Shown here piece after piece: positions 1 to 13,085 of a stretch of DNA of 64,000 bases. A program made the translations under genes and the position numbers. Source of the DNA: Tubiluchus corallicola. Taxonomy: Eukaryota > Priapulida > Priapulimorpha > Priapulimorphida > Tubiluchidae. The number at the start of each line of letters is the position of its first letter. Within the stretch, counting starts at the first letter, position 1. The DNA lies in assembly GCA_030141605.1 (NCBI GenBank), contig JAQGDQ010000001.1:1240001-1304000 (forward strand), written 5' to 3'. Under the pieces are notes generated by a model, which saw only the letters and a list, made by a program, of their open reading frames with translations, was not told the DNA's origin and ran no database searches.

Positions 1-3000
1 TCGACTAATCAGTTTCAGAAGGGAAAAAGCTTGTTTACCAATTGCGGGTCATGGCTAGCATGGGATTTGCTAACCAGCGGGAGCAATAAAGTAAGCTTAA
101 GCTATGTAACTTTACTATAACTCCTTTGTATTATCATACCTGAATAAAGGCCCCTTTCCTTTATTCACGAGGATTAGTGCTTAATAAGTAAGAAACTATG
201 TAAATTGGGGTAGTTTATGCGCGTTTAATATATTCTAATTGATTATACAAGGTTTTCCTACTTTTAAAATTGTCTCGCTTTCAGTGCAGAAAGGGGGCAT
301 AAAAGCGAGACAGTACTAAAAGCAAGAAAATCTCAGATAAAAATTACAATGTGATAAGTGTGCCTCTCACCCTTATTTTCTCAGGTCATTACACCTTTCA
401 ATTTCGATTATTAATGAACACAGACCAGTAGACATAACTGCTTCATTATGCGAAAATTAAGTGCAACTGCGAGTGCTTAGTCAGTGTACTAAGTTTTCAG
501 AGCAAACATCAACTAATCTGCGTCACATATGGCTTTGGTTTACTGCTAAACATCAAAAATTTCACCTCTGTTAGAGACATGGTGCATCTGCGTGCAGTAT
601 TGCTTGTTGCTATTTTGAATGTTGAAAATCACCAGTAAATTTTACAATTTCACAAAAAATAGTTAGTCTACCTGAATTTCGGCTAGCATCAGCACGGCTT
701 TCAAATTTAGAAAAGACATAATAACTATATAATATTAATATTGTGCTTTCAACAGTCATGTCAAGTTACTTTTGCTACGCGAAAAATAACAATCCACTTA
801 AGGACAACATTTATCAAAAGTGATTAATGAAATACAGCTGCAGACGGTATATACTACATATATAATTTAGCACATTTCCATTGAAACGACACACAGCTAA
901 AACGTACTTTTATGCACTAAAAGCTTGATACATAAAACACTGACATGCACTGACATTTGCATGAATCAACGACATTTAAGAAAAATTCCAAGATGAAAAA
1001 CAACTTTTTGGTTTTCCAGTAACTACACTAAATATTATTTTAAAATATAGAAACTATTGCTTAATGATTGTTGTGCTCTTAGTTTGTTTTTTTTCACCTG
1101 AAGATAATGGTGAAGATAATTTCACCATAGTGGCGTATTAAAACTGTCTGTTCCTCAATTCCTTCATTGCGGTGTTTTTCGTTTATTGATTTTGTATTAC
1201 TCGTTTACGTTATAAACTTGATAAACAAATCAGTTTCGCCGTAAAGCCAGTCTCGTTCTCGTTGTCGTCGTCGTCGTTGTTCTTGTAATAAATTAGTAGC
1301 TAGTTTCTATATGATGACGTCACAATGGACTAATTTCATAATTTAACTTTTTACAATATAATGGATTCTATTCCAATAATAAACGGCGTTCTAAATGATT
1401 TTGTACTGGAGGGTAATGGCAGGTTAATGTTGTAAAATGTTGTTTGCTGCAATTTATTTGTGTGACAATCATGTTAAGTAGTTTTACTAATTTTATTAAT
1501 TTATTCATAAATATTTATTTTAATCCGAGCGGTGAACATTTGTGCATGTAAAATTAGGCAGTCAATTTAATTTTTATGTTACCGCTAATTGTATTATTTA
1601 AATTAAGTCAATGTTTTTATTAAAATCTTACAAACGTGTTAGTTTATATAAAGTAATTATTTTAATAAAATGTCCTGGAATTTATTTACTTACATTTTTA
1701 TACTTTTTAACATAATACACTGCAGTGCCAATGTACACAACACTTATGTCTGGACTTAATTTTTTGATGGGAGTAAGTGTTTGTGTATTCTTTGCTTGTT
1801 GCCTCTCGGATGATAATAGGCTAAGAAATATAACTTGCACGTACAATCTATAGCACAGTACAATGGCAGGTGATGACAATTCCTGTAACAGCCTTGTAAA
1901 ATTTCTCAAACTCAAACACAATATGTGTTCCAAACACTGTGCAGCCTGGTGGGTTGAAAAAGAACTTCGAAACACACCCTTCCCGTTTCGTGTAGAGGAC
2001 ATCTCTCCTGGCGACGCCTTCAACACCTTCTAGACCGTTTCCTGCTTTTTCCGGAAGTGCACTTATTTTTCCAAACATGCCCAAACAGTTGCATAAATCG
2101 AGTTTTTCTAGAGGCTTTTCGTGCAGTTTTCTTTACCATAATTATTGATGGTTATTTTGATTATGAAACCATGATTATTTTGCATGGGAATTGTTCACTT
2201 AACCTGAGCAGCAACGCGCAATTTAACTACATAAAAAGTGTAGTTCCATTAAGGTATGGCAATTATCATGACGTGTGAAATCACTGAGGAAAGGATTCCA
2301 ACGTCAAGCGATTGCGTTTCAGACGATCGCGGCTGGAACGGATCAAAATTCTTAAATTGACTCCCACAGGCCTCAGATATTTGGAATAAACTTAGTGTGA
2401 GGCTGCTTGTAATAAATCTAAACCTATCTGAAAAAACCATCTTGTAACTAACGTAAATTAATAACTAATGTTACCACACACGTCGAAAAAGTTCAAGACG
2501 AAACAAAGTAGCAGAGTAGTCAGCGTATATGGATCTATCAAATGTGTTATCTTAGCGTGATATGTACAACTTCTTAGATAAATTAGTCTCCCAAACAGAG
2601 CGCTTCATTTTCGATTGATGTCTCGTAATTTTTATACAATTCTGCACACTACAGTCCGGAATCCACCTGTCAACGAAAGAGTATGCCTACTGTAGATATT
2701 TTAGCATGAAAGGAAAGTGGACGAGGATTATGGCAAATGGCAGATATTCGGACGCACAAACATACAAAAATTTCTTGAAATAAGTTAAAGGCAGTAAGAC
2801 AGATGACCCTGTCTAGACGCAGTTTTCAATACGTAATTCATAACAATATATATACATGCCAAGCCAAAATTAATGTAACCAACTTATATCAACGGCCTGG
2901 CCAATGTACTATCTTTACAGCTAAAAAAAGAGTAACAGAGAATTAGGAAGAAACACGTTAGCGGTGCACTCCTACCTATGCTTTGACAAAAATTTGGGGG

Positions 3001-4080
3001 CTACATTTAGTATGTGTAGCTGTGAATGGGGTGATAGCTCCATAAAGATATTTTGTTTAATTCCAGTTACGTTGCTAGAAAGCTTTCGCCTTATTAAATG
3101 ACATATCAAGCAAGCTTAAACGAACCACCAAGTCATTATTTCGTCAACCCATTTTATGAGTATACCCATACCCGCATAACTCAATGCTTCTGGCATGAAC
3201 GGCCACTTTGACCAATGGACGCACCAACGCAGTAGTATTTTTGGCTAGAAAATGTAATGTCGTTTAGTGTGCATGTATGTATTCAAACATGCAGGCTTTA
3301 CGCTAACAACCTAAAATACTACGCGTCGATTGACCAAAGCGATCTGTTAATGTCAGAAGCGTTCAAGCATAAGAATTTGATGTGGTAATGATTAGCCATT
3401 TATTAATTTTACCAACAATTCATGCCCGCCTTCAGCCGTAAAAACCATTGAGTAAACATCAAGTAATGAACCCAGGGGAAACACATTAATGTTGGCAGTA
3501 ATTGAATAAACCTACAGCCTCCAACTCTTAAAGAAAAACGCTCTCAAAGCCCTTACTTGCATGCCAGAGTGCAATTAATACTAATTGTCTCATTATCGCT
3601 GATATTCAATAAATCAAATATTAATGATGTTGCTTTCTCGGGTAGAAACAATAAAAAATGGTAAAATAAATTGGGCATTAGATGCCTGCGTTTTATAAGT
3701 TTTCAAATATTAATCTCATTATTACTGTTACATATATTACATATACTACTGTTACACTAATATAAAATATCTCTAAGACACGGACTAGAAAGAAAAGAAT
3801 GTAAATTTTGAGTTATACTTCTAACGGTTTTAGATCATTATCACTGTTACTGTGGCTGTCGCCATTATTACATTATTGTTCTACGGAGGACATAACGTAA
3901 GGTAATGTAAGCCATCGTCCTCTTTAATTGTGAAGATTATAAGTTTCTCTTCGCAAATTTTTATTGTACTGGGTTATTATTACATTTCCATTGTGGTTGC
4001 AGAAGCCTATAACAGAAAGTAAATGTCTTCACTAGTTAGTAAATTGAAATATTGAGAACGCTTTCAGCACTTATGCGATT
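1..4080. other. Stretch without a recognised gene
   Basis: AT-rich, with scattered stops in all frames. The only denser stretch is 1848-2084 on the minus strand, where a 78-codon frame (MGMFGKISALPEKAG...) lies in slightly GC-richer DNA; I recognise no family and treat it as unproven. No repeat was identified. Confidence 0.5.
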
Positions 4081-4600
4081 TTCCATCTGCGACGTGTCTC
4101 TTCCCAAGCCTACCGAAGTTCCTCTTCATTGAGCTTGGCCCCAATAAAGAGCGATTTACGCCAAGTTTTTGGTATCTGTACTGAAGGACTACATATCTTT
4201 GTTTTGTACGTTCTCAAACCTCATGTAATCGCTTGCCTCCTCTCAGTTCTCCATAGAATAGATCCTTCGAATTCTGTCGTCGGGCATTCTGACCATGTAG
4301 TCTACCAATATCACTCGGCCTGGTTTTAAGATGGACTGTAATGAGCAGATCTTGGCAGTATCTAGCACTTGTGAGTTGGTAACATGGTCCATCCATAACA
4401 TGAAATGGATTTTGCAAAGACTTCTTCGATGGAACGTCTTATTCTCATCAGACCCAGCAAACGGGTCTGATGGGAATATAGAGGAGAGTGCCAATGACAT
4501 GTGCTTTGTATACATCTATCTTAATACCGATGTTCAGATTCTTGTTGTCCCGGTCTCTGCACTTCAGTTTGGTTATGACGGTTGAGGCCAATCCCAGCAC
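4081..4600 (-). mobile_element. Decayed non-LTR retrotransposon, RT C-terminal region
   Basis: Translating the minus strand in two frames gives the typical tail of LINE reverse-transcriptase proteins: HVTNSQVLDTAKICSLQS, VDYMVRMPDDRIRRI and, in the next frame, DLFYGELRGGKRLHE. Upstream in the element VKCRDRDNKNLNIGIK and VYKAHVIGTLLY also fit. Frameshifts and stops show it is dead. The clade was not determined. Confidence 0.7.
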
Positions 4601-4873
4601 TGAGTTCTTAGTTCATGTAAGGCGCCACCTCTATTAGCACCTCTACCCCGCCATCATTACCACTACCACTACCACCAATATCGAACATTACCTCATCATT
4701 CTCATCAATAGTATCTGTAACACCAGCAATTCGCTATCAGCATTCGATATACATAACGTAAATGTAGCTCGCACGTTTTCAGTCTGGGAGGTTCTGAGTG
4801 TCATACCGAAGACTCTAAAAGTGGCACCTGCTATTGCTCTTCCAGGCGCTTGGCATTTCGGGTAAAAGCTGGG

Positions 4874-4883
4874 TAATAATAAT

Positions 4884-4961
<78 letters not shown>

Positions 4962-4962
4962 T
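4874..4962. repeat. Compound AAC/AAT trinucleotide microsatellite
   Basis: Short AAT block, then an AAC run, then an AAT run, ending at a unique tttacag. The poly-Leu, poly-Thr or poly-Ile frames here are translation artefacts. Confidence 0.97.
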
Positions 4963-5026
4963 TACAGACGGCGAAATAGCCTCATGTATGGCTTGTGTTG
5001 TCTGTTGAGCCGACTTTAAATAAAGG

Positions 5027-5151
5027 TTATTATTGTTGCTGCTGTTGGGTTATTATTGTTGCTGCTGTTGTTGTTTCGTCGTCGTTGTTGTTGTTCTTCT
5101 TCTTCTTCTTTTTCTTCTTCTTATTTTTATTATTATCATCATCATCATCGT
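5027..5151. repeat. Compound trinucleotide repeat (TTG/CTG/TCG/TTC/ATT/ATC)
   Basis: A mosaic of short trinucleotide runs; the first half is duplicated (ttattattgttgctgctgtt appears twice). It abuts the 5' edge of the dispersed repeat that starts at 5156. Confidence 0.9.
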
Positions 5152-5155
5152 ATAT

Positions 5156-5844
5156 ATTAATTTCGGTGGTATATATATATACGGCACCATTCACTGCGAT
5201 CTATACGTCAAACGAAAGGTCCGGACTCACAAATTTGCCATTAGGGTTTGTTTTTCGAATCGGGTCCACCGGGACGAACGGGGGCGAAAAACCTCCAAAA
5301 ATGGCCATTTTGCAAAAACTTATACCTCTTATTTCTGGAGAACGGGAATATGCCTGGCATGGTGCCGGTAATGGTAAAATAGCCCGTTCAACGATGGGTG
5401 TCATAGTCATATTTAGAATTTGCGGGAGGGCCACGGCGCCCCGCAATGAGCGTATTCATGGACCCGACTCTCGATTTTTTTAAATTTTGGTCAAACGGTC
5501 TGGAGGAAAAACGTTCAAACAGTCTGCTGGGACTCGTGTAAAAAGAAAAATAGCTCTTTAGAAAGAGGAGGAATATGGTTACACGATGACATAAGCTACG
5601 TTTTAGGACACCTCCACCGTTAGGAGCTGCGATCAGTTGATTGGAGGTTCCATTTTCGGCAATTCTCACTTGGAAAACTGATTACGCAAAGCCATCATCC
5701 TTTATACTGTGCCTGCAACTTTAATTCAGTAAAAGCTGCTGCTGGCTTTTCGTTAGGTAAATAAACGAACTTTATGTAGAATGTTCGCGCATTGTTGATT
5801 ATAAGTGAATTTATACGCAAATTGTTTTGCGGGGCCTTTGTTAG

Positions 5845-5845
<1 letters not shown>
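5156..5845. repeat. Dispersed repeat family A, copy 1
   Basis: About 690 bp, clearly similar along its length to 42105-42886: both start attaatttcggtggtat and end ggggcctttgytagt, sharing blocks such as cttatacctcttatttctgg and gctctttagaaagagg. It is bordered on both sides by trinucleotide microsatellites. No coding capacity is conserved between the copies, and I cannot assign it to a transposon class. Confidence 0.85.
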
Positions 5846-6011
<166 letters not shown>

Positions 6012-7509
6012 GCATCATTACCGTCATTGACATCACTTTAAAGCGGGCAGCTGCTAGAACCGTGGCAGCATTTGCAGACTGCAGAGTGCAGCGGGTGTAA
6101 AAATATACCACGTGACCTTAATTTCAGGGCTGAGGCGTAACAGAATCGTCGTCGCAAAAAATCGCCGATGAAAAACTTTATAGCAGTTCAACATGTGGTT
6201 GAGTAGTGATGTAGTTCACATGAATGACGTCACGAACTTCTCAGGTTACAGAAAGTTTTTGGTGCACGTCTTTTCCACTCTCGTATCAGCATTTATCCTC
6301 CTTTTTATCATTAAACCGAAATCTGCCTTCGCCAGATGACAGTGATTCGGAAAAGTTAGCCAGAAATAACATTATTATAGCAACATGTCAAACTTGTTAC
6401 TTGCAAAATCCTCTTACGAGGGTTGTTGCTCTGCATGTATGCTGTAGTAACTGTAATTCAGGTATACAATGTGACAATGAGTTACAGTACACTGTACGCC
6501 GTGCAATAAACTAAACACAAAACATTTATTTTTTATAAAGCACATTTTTATTTTTTAAACGAAAGTAATCTTTGGTGGACAGCAATTAAGCTGACAATAC
6601 GTCTCAGGTGCTTACAGCATTATAGAAACAAAGCGCAAATTAAACTAATACAACAACAAATAAATCAGGGGGAAGATCAAATGAACACGTAAGATAGATT
6701 GAAGCAAAAGGTAAGGAAAAGGAGTGTTATTGTGGCGGCAGAGGAAAATCTTTTATTAGCGCTAATAAAATTTTGAAACAATTATTATTATTATTATTAT
6801 ATGGAAAATTTCAGCTGGTATTTTATCTACCCAACATATAAGAAGTCACTATTAATTTAATCGGAACAAGGACATACCATCGAAAATGTAAAAGTAAAGC
6901 AGCAACTCATATATACCGAGTGACTAATAGTCACTCGATTTTTGTTTATGAGCCATTTCACAAATTATTCACTGAACTCTTGCCTATGAGGAAATATATT
7001 TCCTGTTTACCAAGAATGTGAGTTATTGACTAAAGTCATCTTATTAGTAATAAGCATAATATTGTTCCCAGATAAGCCGCTTTCCCTAATCCAGTTGTAC
7101 CGAAACGTACAGCTAAGCTAATAGAAACCTTAGCATTACAAATGGATTATGGATTTTTATATAGATGAGCCAATTACTGATGCCCATTTCATGTACACTC
7201 AATCTCTTCTGCAGTCTAATTCAATTAATGAAATATCAAATTGTGCTGAAATGATGTAGAACTCTGTACATATAAAATAATATAGAAAATTTTGCAGATT
7301 TGAAAATTGTTTACAGACATGAATGGTGTGAGGTTTCATTATGCAAGCATAAAATTTAGGCTGGCAAAATAAATATAGCTATCACGTAAGCTTATTTCTT
7401 AGCTTTGTTGCAAGTGTATGGTGCAGTTGCCAAAAGTCCAAAATGCATGCAAATGAGTTGGGCTAACTAGATTCCTAGGTCGTCTTGCTCTTACTGCTAC
7501 AGGCTCAGC
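6012..7509. other. Stretch without a recognised gene
   Basis: A 96-codon frame at 6224-6514 has several cysteines but no family I know. A short ATT run sits at about 6780-6801. Nothing else was identified. Confidence 0.4.
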
Positions 7510-7908
7510 CAGTGGCGTAGCAAGTGCTTGTGGCGCCCTACTAATATTTTGAGCATTTCTTTCTGGGGTGGAAGAAGCCACAAATTCTGCATGTTTTTTT
7601 GCGTCTCACAGTCCGACTTTTCTTTTTCGACATGACGGCATAAAGTTAAACATTTTTTAAGAATCACCCTGAGTTTGATTTGCCATGCTGCAGCACAACA
7701 ACTCTTTTTTTATGCATTAGTTGCTCGTAACACGACAGCATTAAAACATCCAAAGAGTATGAAAGGTACAGAACACTACAATCACAATAAGACATCACAA
7801 TGATACAATCGGCATTTAGAGAAACGCCACTATTTCTCTCAACATTATCGACGTGCTAAGCCTCACAACACCCTACACACCTGTCGCCCCCACCTTTCTA
7901 CGCCTCTG
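7510..7908. mobile_element. hAT-like non-autonomous element (MITE)
   Basis: Imperfect terminal inverted repeats: cagtggcgtagcaagtg at the left and, reverse-complemented, cagaggcgtagaaaggtg at the right. CAGTGGCGTAGC is a common hAT terminus. The 8-bp flanks are GGCTCAGC and GGCTCTAC, matching at 6 of 8 positions, which fits a mutated hAT target-site duplication. There is no transposase. Confidence 0.6.
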
Positions 7909-8512
7909 GGCTCTACATTTTATCGTGAACTTACTGAGAAAACCATGGCTGAGATGTCACAGTGAACGATTGTCGCTCGAAGTTACGTAACCAGCAGTCT
8001 GCTCAGTAACTAGATTGGTGTAAGTGCCTGCAAAGCTACTTCTAGGTCGTTTTATTTGCCTACCTGAGTCCGGCTAATCACGTCGCTCCCTGAGGATGTA
8101 TAGACATCCAAATGTGGCTAAGACAGCTCTAAGGGTTTAATGTCTCTACTTAGAAAGTTGAGTACTGATACCCACCTGCTGACCTCTGTATAAGAAAACC
8201 ATAAAACTCTAAGAGAATAACCCTTACACTAAACGGACGGACGCGCATTTTTGACATTTCTCGTTCCTGGTGCTGCAGTTACAGGTTCAATTGTCATGGG
8301 CATCGTACATACGCAGTAATTGCAAATTTAAGTGCTACAGGTGTTCCCCATCTTTTACGGCTTAAACGCTACATAACATTGTAATTGCTTTTCAGTCGGT
8401 TTGACTATGAGTTCCTCTTTGAAAATTTTCAGTGTGTTACTTATACATTTACGTTGAAGACACATGCGAGTAGGATCTTCGACAGTTAGTACCCTGAAAT
8501 GCTGAGATACCC
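7909..8512. other. Stretch without a recognised gene
   Basis: Unique-looking AT-rich sequence with no convincing ORF, repeat or RNA. Confidence 0.4.
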
Positions 8513-8760
8513 TCAGTATTTGTACGATTCTTCTTCCTTTGACCCTTCTCTTCCCATGCTTACAAGATTGTGCTTGACCTCATCGAACAGTGACTTCCAC
8601 CAAGTTTTCCTGTCCAAGGCCACGGTTTGCCAGTTTTTGGCGTTTATAATAAACGACCGCAGACCTTTCTTTACCTCATCTTTAAACCTCAAATGTGGCC
8701 CATTCCTTGGTCGCCTGCCTTCCTTCAGTTGTTTCGATAAAATTAAGTTTCGCATTGGCT
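8513..8760 (-). mobile_element. LINE fragment, C-terminal end of RT ORF
   Basis: Minus-strand frame with GRRPRNGPHLRFKDEVKKGL, NAKNWQTVALDRKTWWKSL. This is the familiar GQRxRFKDxxKxxL...W...A.DR..W end of non-LTR retrotransposon ORF2. The frame is open for 80 codons but lacks the rest of the polymerase. Confidence 0.75.
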
Positions 8761-9565
8761 ATTGGATTCAATTTTAGCAATTCTAGTTAGTTAGTTAGTG
8801 TTAACAATAAGTGTAAATAATGTAAATAAAAGTAAACAGGGAACACTACACAATCGAGACGTGAGCGCAACCAGCCGCCTTTGTTTCTACAAATAACCTA
8901 ACTTTTCATTTTTGTACAACCGTTTACTAAGAATTAGGAATATCATCAAATATCTGACAGATTCAATGCTGAAACTATATGTCACATAACATTCGACCAT
9001 AGTGGCAATTTTACAAAAACGGTCACAATTTTGATAACAAGTTCGTTACAAAAACTCTAAATTGTTTCTCAGAGTTGTCTAACTGATCTTGGTTAAAAGT
9101 ACTTATATTTGCATACCGCATATAAATATAATAAACATAGTGAAGCCATAATCCTTTTTCAGTGCCTTGGTTACTACACGACAGATTCATCGTTTACGCT
9201 AGACAAGTTCCGCGGTCGATGTACACGACTGAAATCGGTTGAAACATCTTTAGTGTCTGACATGGGATCCCAAACGTAAAGTTAACTCCAAACGTAAATA
9301 GTTCAGTGCACTGAACCTTGGAGGTATTAGCTCCCTACATTGAATTAGCCTCACCTCGCTGAGACGAAAAATTGAAAGTTTCTTTAATTGATGCTACGTT
9401 CTGCTCTATTAAAGCACTAGAAAAACCTTTACGGTTTTACCTATCACCCTTTTCCCAAACCGAAATTTCGTATCAGGTACATGCTGTCTTATTGTGCAAA
9501 GAGCTTGTATTGGCAACAACACTGTAAAAACGCAGAAATTTAAACTTCCGCTATGACCGTTACGC
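8761..9565. other. Stretch without a recognised gene
   Basis: AT-rich; a small gttagttagttag run at about 8786. Nothing else was recognised. Confidence 0.4.
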
Positions 9566-9720
9566 GCTGCCATTTTGACGGAAAGTCGTTTGAAACAAAG
9601 ATAGATAACAACGGCGTAATATTTGAAAAAATAATCAGAGCATTTGCAGGGCACACTAACTAAGCAAAAATATAAATTACTGAATCTTGTCAATCTGATA
9701 ACACGAAGAATTGCTACTAG
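9566..9720 (+). repeat. Dispersed repeat family C, copy 1
   Basis: Similar to 59726-59860: both share ggaagtcgtttgaaacaaa-like sequence, then aataac, a cagagcatt block, a ...actaac block and a T/A-rich end (gtcaat). The identity is unknown; probably an old transposon fragment. Confidence 0.6.
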
Positions 9721-12648
9721 CATAATTACAATCTGGTGCAGCATCGATGTAACACACCAATTTGATGAGCAAACTCGTACAAAAAAGCTGCAATGGACTC
9801 AATATTCAATAGAACTAGTGTCGTGAATAGTATAACTCCTATTACATGCTCTAACATACGTGCATGGCATTTAACCATTCGGGTTAAACCATGACATTTA
9901 ACCATTTTGATGGGAAACAAAAGTAGTCACACAATTTTATTTTTTAAGCCCCTTTTCGAATTTGTTAGTGTCTTCTAACTAGCGTAAAAGCTTGTCAGTA
10001 CTTCAGACGAGGACTAATCCCAAGCCCTGTGAAAGAAAGGCTAAGCCAGCTAACAAAGTCGAGAATTTACGACTCGACATCAACGGCTTCGACAACGAGT
10101 GAAAATGAGTAGTTAATGAAGACAGATAATGGCGAATAAAACGTCTTGTGATACGGGTTGGGTAACTGGTTGATGAATTGATAATTTAAGCTTTAAAAAT
10201 TAAGGCACGCATTTGCTGTAACAATTTACGTGCTTGTTAGTCTCCACGTTTCTTCTTTTTTTCTATCCCCTTTTCGTTTCTATCTTCTTGTCTTACTTTC
10301 TGCTTTTCTTCAAACTTTCCCATCGTTTACATTCATTTCCTTCCTTTTTTCCGCCTCCTTTCCTTCCATACTACTCATTTTTCTGGAATCAAGGGGAAGG
10401 TCCTTCCATTTATATTCAGACATTAGCTGCTCGCTAATTATGCCAATTATCGCCTCAATAAAAGTCAGTAGAAACATGAAAATGCGTGTTTTAATGTATA
10501 ATCTAAAAGCAATCACATTGTTAGAAGCCAACTAAAGCAATGCACAGATCCTAGATCATGATCAATGTCGAAGATCACAAGAGCTAAAACTGTGCAACGT
10601 AAGGCAGAACCTTTGTAGCGTTTCTGGTACTGGCATGTGCAAATGCTGAATTACTGATTAATTGATTACCTAGAAAAAAATCGACAAAACACCACTAATG
10701 ACCTGCGCACTGCGCAAAGATCCTGCTTTTCTAATCTAGATACGTTTTATGTCACTTAGCATTTAAAACTGTCTGAAAAATCTAAAAAACTACTGATTAA
10801 TGAAAGCTCCATTGAAGTGCCTTGAAATGAATTTCTCGCTATGTTAGTAGTATGTTAAACATTAAATCCTAACCGGAATCCTAATTACACTGTCAACCGT
10901 GAGCCTAAAGACAATGGCAAAACTAAATTTGACACTAATCATGAAAAATACATGCTTATCATTAATAAACGAGCGACTGCTTTTCAATAGCAAAATTTAG
11001 TAAAAACAATAGTTACAAAAGCGAAGCTTTATAGCAATTCAGTGAATATCTAAAAACAATATCAAGTTTTCATTTGGCGAAAACTAGATCTTTATGAGTG
11101 CTAATTCTAACGAGAATAAACATCTATAAAATATTTTCTACAATTACAACAACTTCCCTTTGAAAGTGAATGATGAATGTACGAGCTTAAAGCAAAAAAG
11201 ACACGCCTCAACCTAAAAGCCGCGAAAATAATCAGCGTTAACCTACATATCCAACGTTGTTGACCTTGATATTTCGGTGCGTGTCAAACTCGCCTTCCTC
11301 TGCTAACAGAAGCCAGACGAAGATGAATTACAGGAGTGAGTGACAAACGCAACTATTTTGAAATTACAATTTGAATGATGGAGATGTAGATCTTCAACCA
11401 CTTTCTTAAAGGACTATAAAGATTCGTTTGATTTCAGAGTGTCGCAGCTTACATTAGTGGCACTGAATAATGGCATATCTTTGTATAGCTGGTGAGTTAT
11501 TTCCATCAATTTATCAATTTTGCAAAGTGAAAATTGCAGTAATTATATTTTCAGTTCTCATTAATGGTTCAGTGGCCCAACTTGTACATTTACAAGGTAT
11601 AATCCTTCGTATATCAGACATATAAACCACTCAGCAAATCAGACATGTACGTTTTTCTGGCCATGCCATGTTTTCTGTTCTTTTCATTCACACACAATGT
11701 CATCAATATAGTAGTAGCTAGCAGTACCACCACTGTTCCTTACAGCTGATACTAGCAGTTAGTCGCAGGGACATTCGTATTGCCAGCAATTGATTGCAAT
11801 TTCATTATTTATAGCCCCACTTAAGAAAATGAAAGCTGAGCGAAGAACGCGTAATGATCTACTTGCTTTTGCTGGTAAACATGTCGACATAACAGCATGG
11901 AATTCTGCGTTTAGAAACAGTGCGTTCTGTCATCGTTTAATGTTCATGAATATTCATTAGAATTTGCCTGGTCAATAAACGAATTTTTGACATTAAATTA
12001 TTCAAACGCGGATCGCATTCAAATAACCAAACCAACCACTGTTGCGATTTTTTTAAGTTAAATGATAAATTGCAATCATCGTAGGAAATGTTGGATATTG
12101 ATGATAAAGTAGTAAAAATTGTGACATTCGAAGATGAAGACCTTACAAAACAAACAGTTTGGTTAGCAAAAAATAGCTAATTTGAACATGTAGTTTCCGA
12201 TAAAGATAAAAATTACGCCAATCTCATAGTGGCATACACGGATCTCATCAACATTGTCAACAATAATAACAAATAATCATTTTGTCCAAAATTACAGTTA
12301 ACTAAGCAATCTAAATTCACAATTTGCATTACTTACCTCATTAGCGCTGCTTATCTCTATTTAACATTTTCTCTACATGGCGAACTCGCGCGCTTCCCAT
12401 ATTACATTGATATAATTGTAAGCGCAATCAAATACTGGTTAAGAACAGTGAATTATCCTCTAAACTAACTAGCATATCAAACGTACTAAATGTCGAGCTT
12501 CTGGAATATAATACCGACTTTTGGCTGAAATTTATCAGAGATACTGTAAATCACATAGGATTCTCACATGTTTGGGAGGCTTAAAGTACAGAGTCTATTA
12601 GGCCCAAACGATTTATCAATTTACTAAAAGCACAACTTCAAACTAACT
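9721..12648. other. Stretch without a recognised gene; pyrimidine tract
   Basis: A strongly pyrimidine-biased strip lies at about 10247-10381. A small inverted motif around gcatttaaccat and gggttaaaccatgac lies at about 9865-9905. No gene was seen. Confidence 0.4.
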
Positions 12649-13085
12649 ATGCAAATTACTGAATGGAAAATGCCACCAAAGAAACTGGTAAAATCAATAA
12701 CGAAAAGAACCAGTTGCGGGCCTATTCCAAGTTTAAAAACGTTTAGAAGAAAGTTATTGGTTGCTAATAAAAATCCGGTTAAAAGAGCAAACTTTATAAA
12801 GTTTCGTATTGGCTCACACAGCCTCCTTATTGAGAAAGGCCGACAAATCAAACCTGAAATCCTCCTTCATAACTGACAGTCATTTTTGTAATGATCAAAA
12901 AATTGACGACGAAAAGAATTTCATTCTTGGATGAATATCATTAAAGCATTATAATGATTTAAGACAGTTTGTTCTGCCATATCAGCGAAATTTCCCCAAA
13001 CTTTTTTAATCTCACAGTGAAGGAAAAGTTTATATTTCTGATGAATGTAATTAATTGTGAAATGCAAATTTAGTTTCAAATTATA
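12649..13085 (+). mobile_element. Decayed retrotransposon tail (RT C-terminal motif)
   Basis: The plus frame holds FIKFRIGSHSLLIEKGR, matching the fR.s.H.L.IE.GR motif at the end of many reverse-transcriptase ORFs. After a frameshift the expected acidic follow-on (IDDEKNFILG, then HYNDLRQFVLP) appears. It is broken by stops. Confidence 0.6.

Noticed and set aside
1848-2084. 78-codon minus-strand frame, slightly GC-richer than its surroundings
   Set aside because: No domain or motif, no splice-site support that I could pair, and an overlapping minus-strand frame in another phase; could be a lone exon but unsupported.
6224-6514. 96-codon plus frame with six cysteines
   Set aside because: No recognisable fold or signal, and its composition resembles other chance frames in the window.
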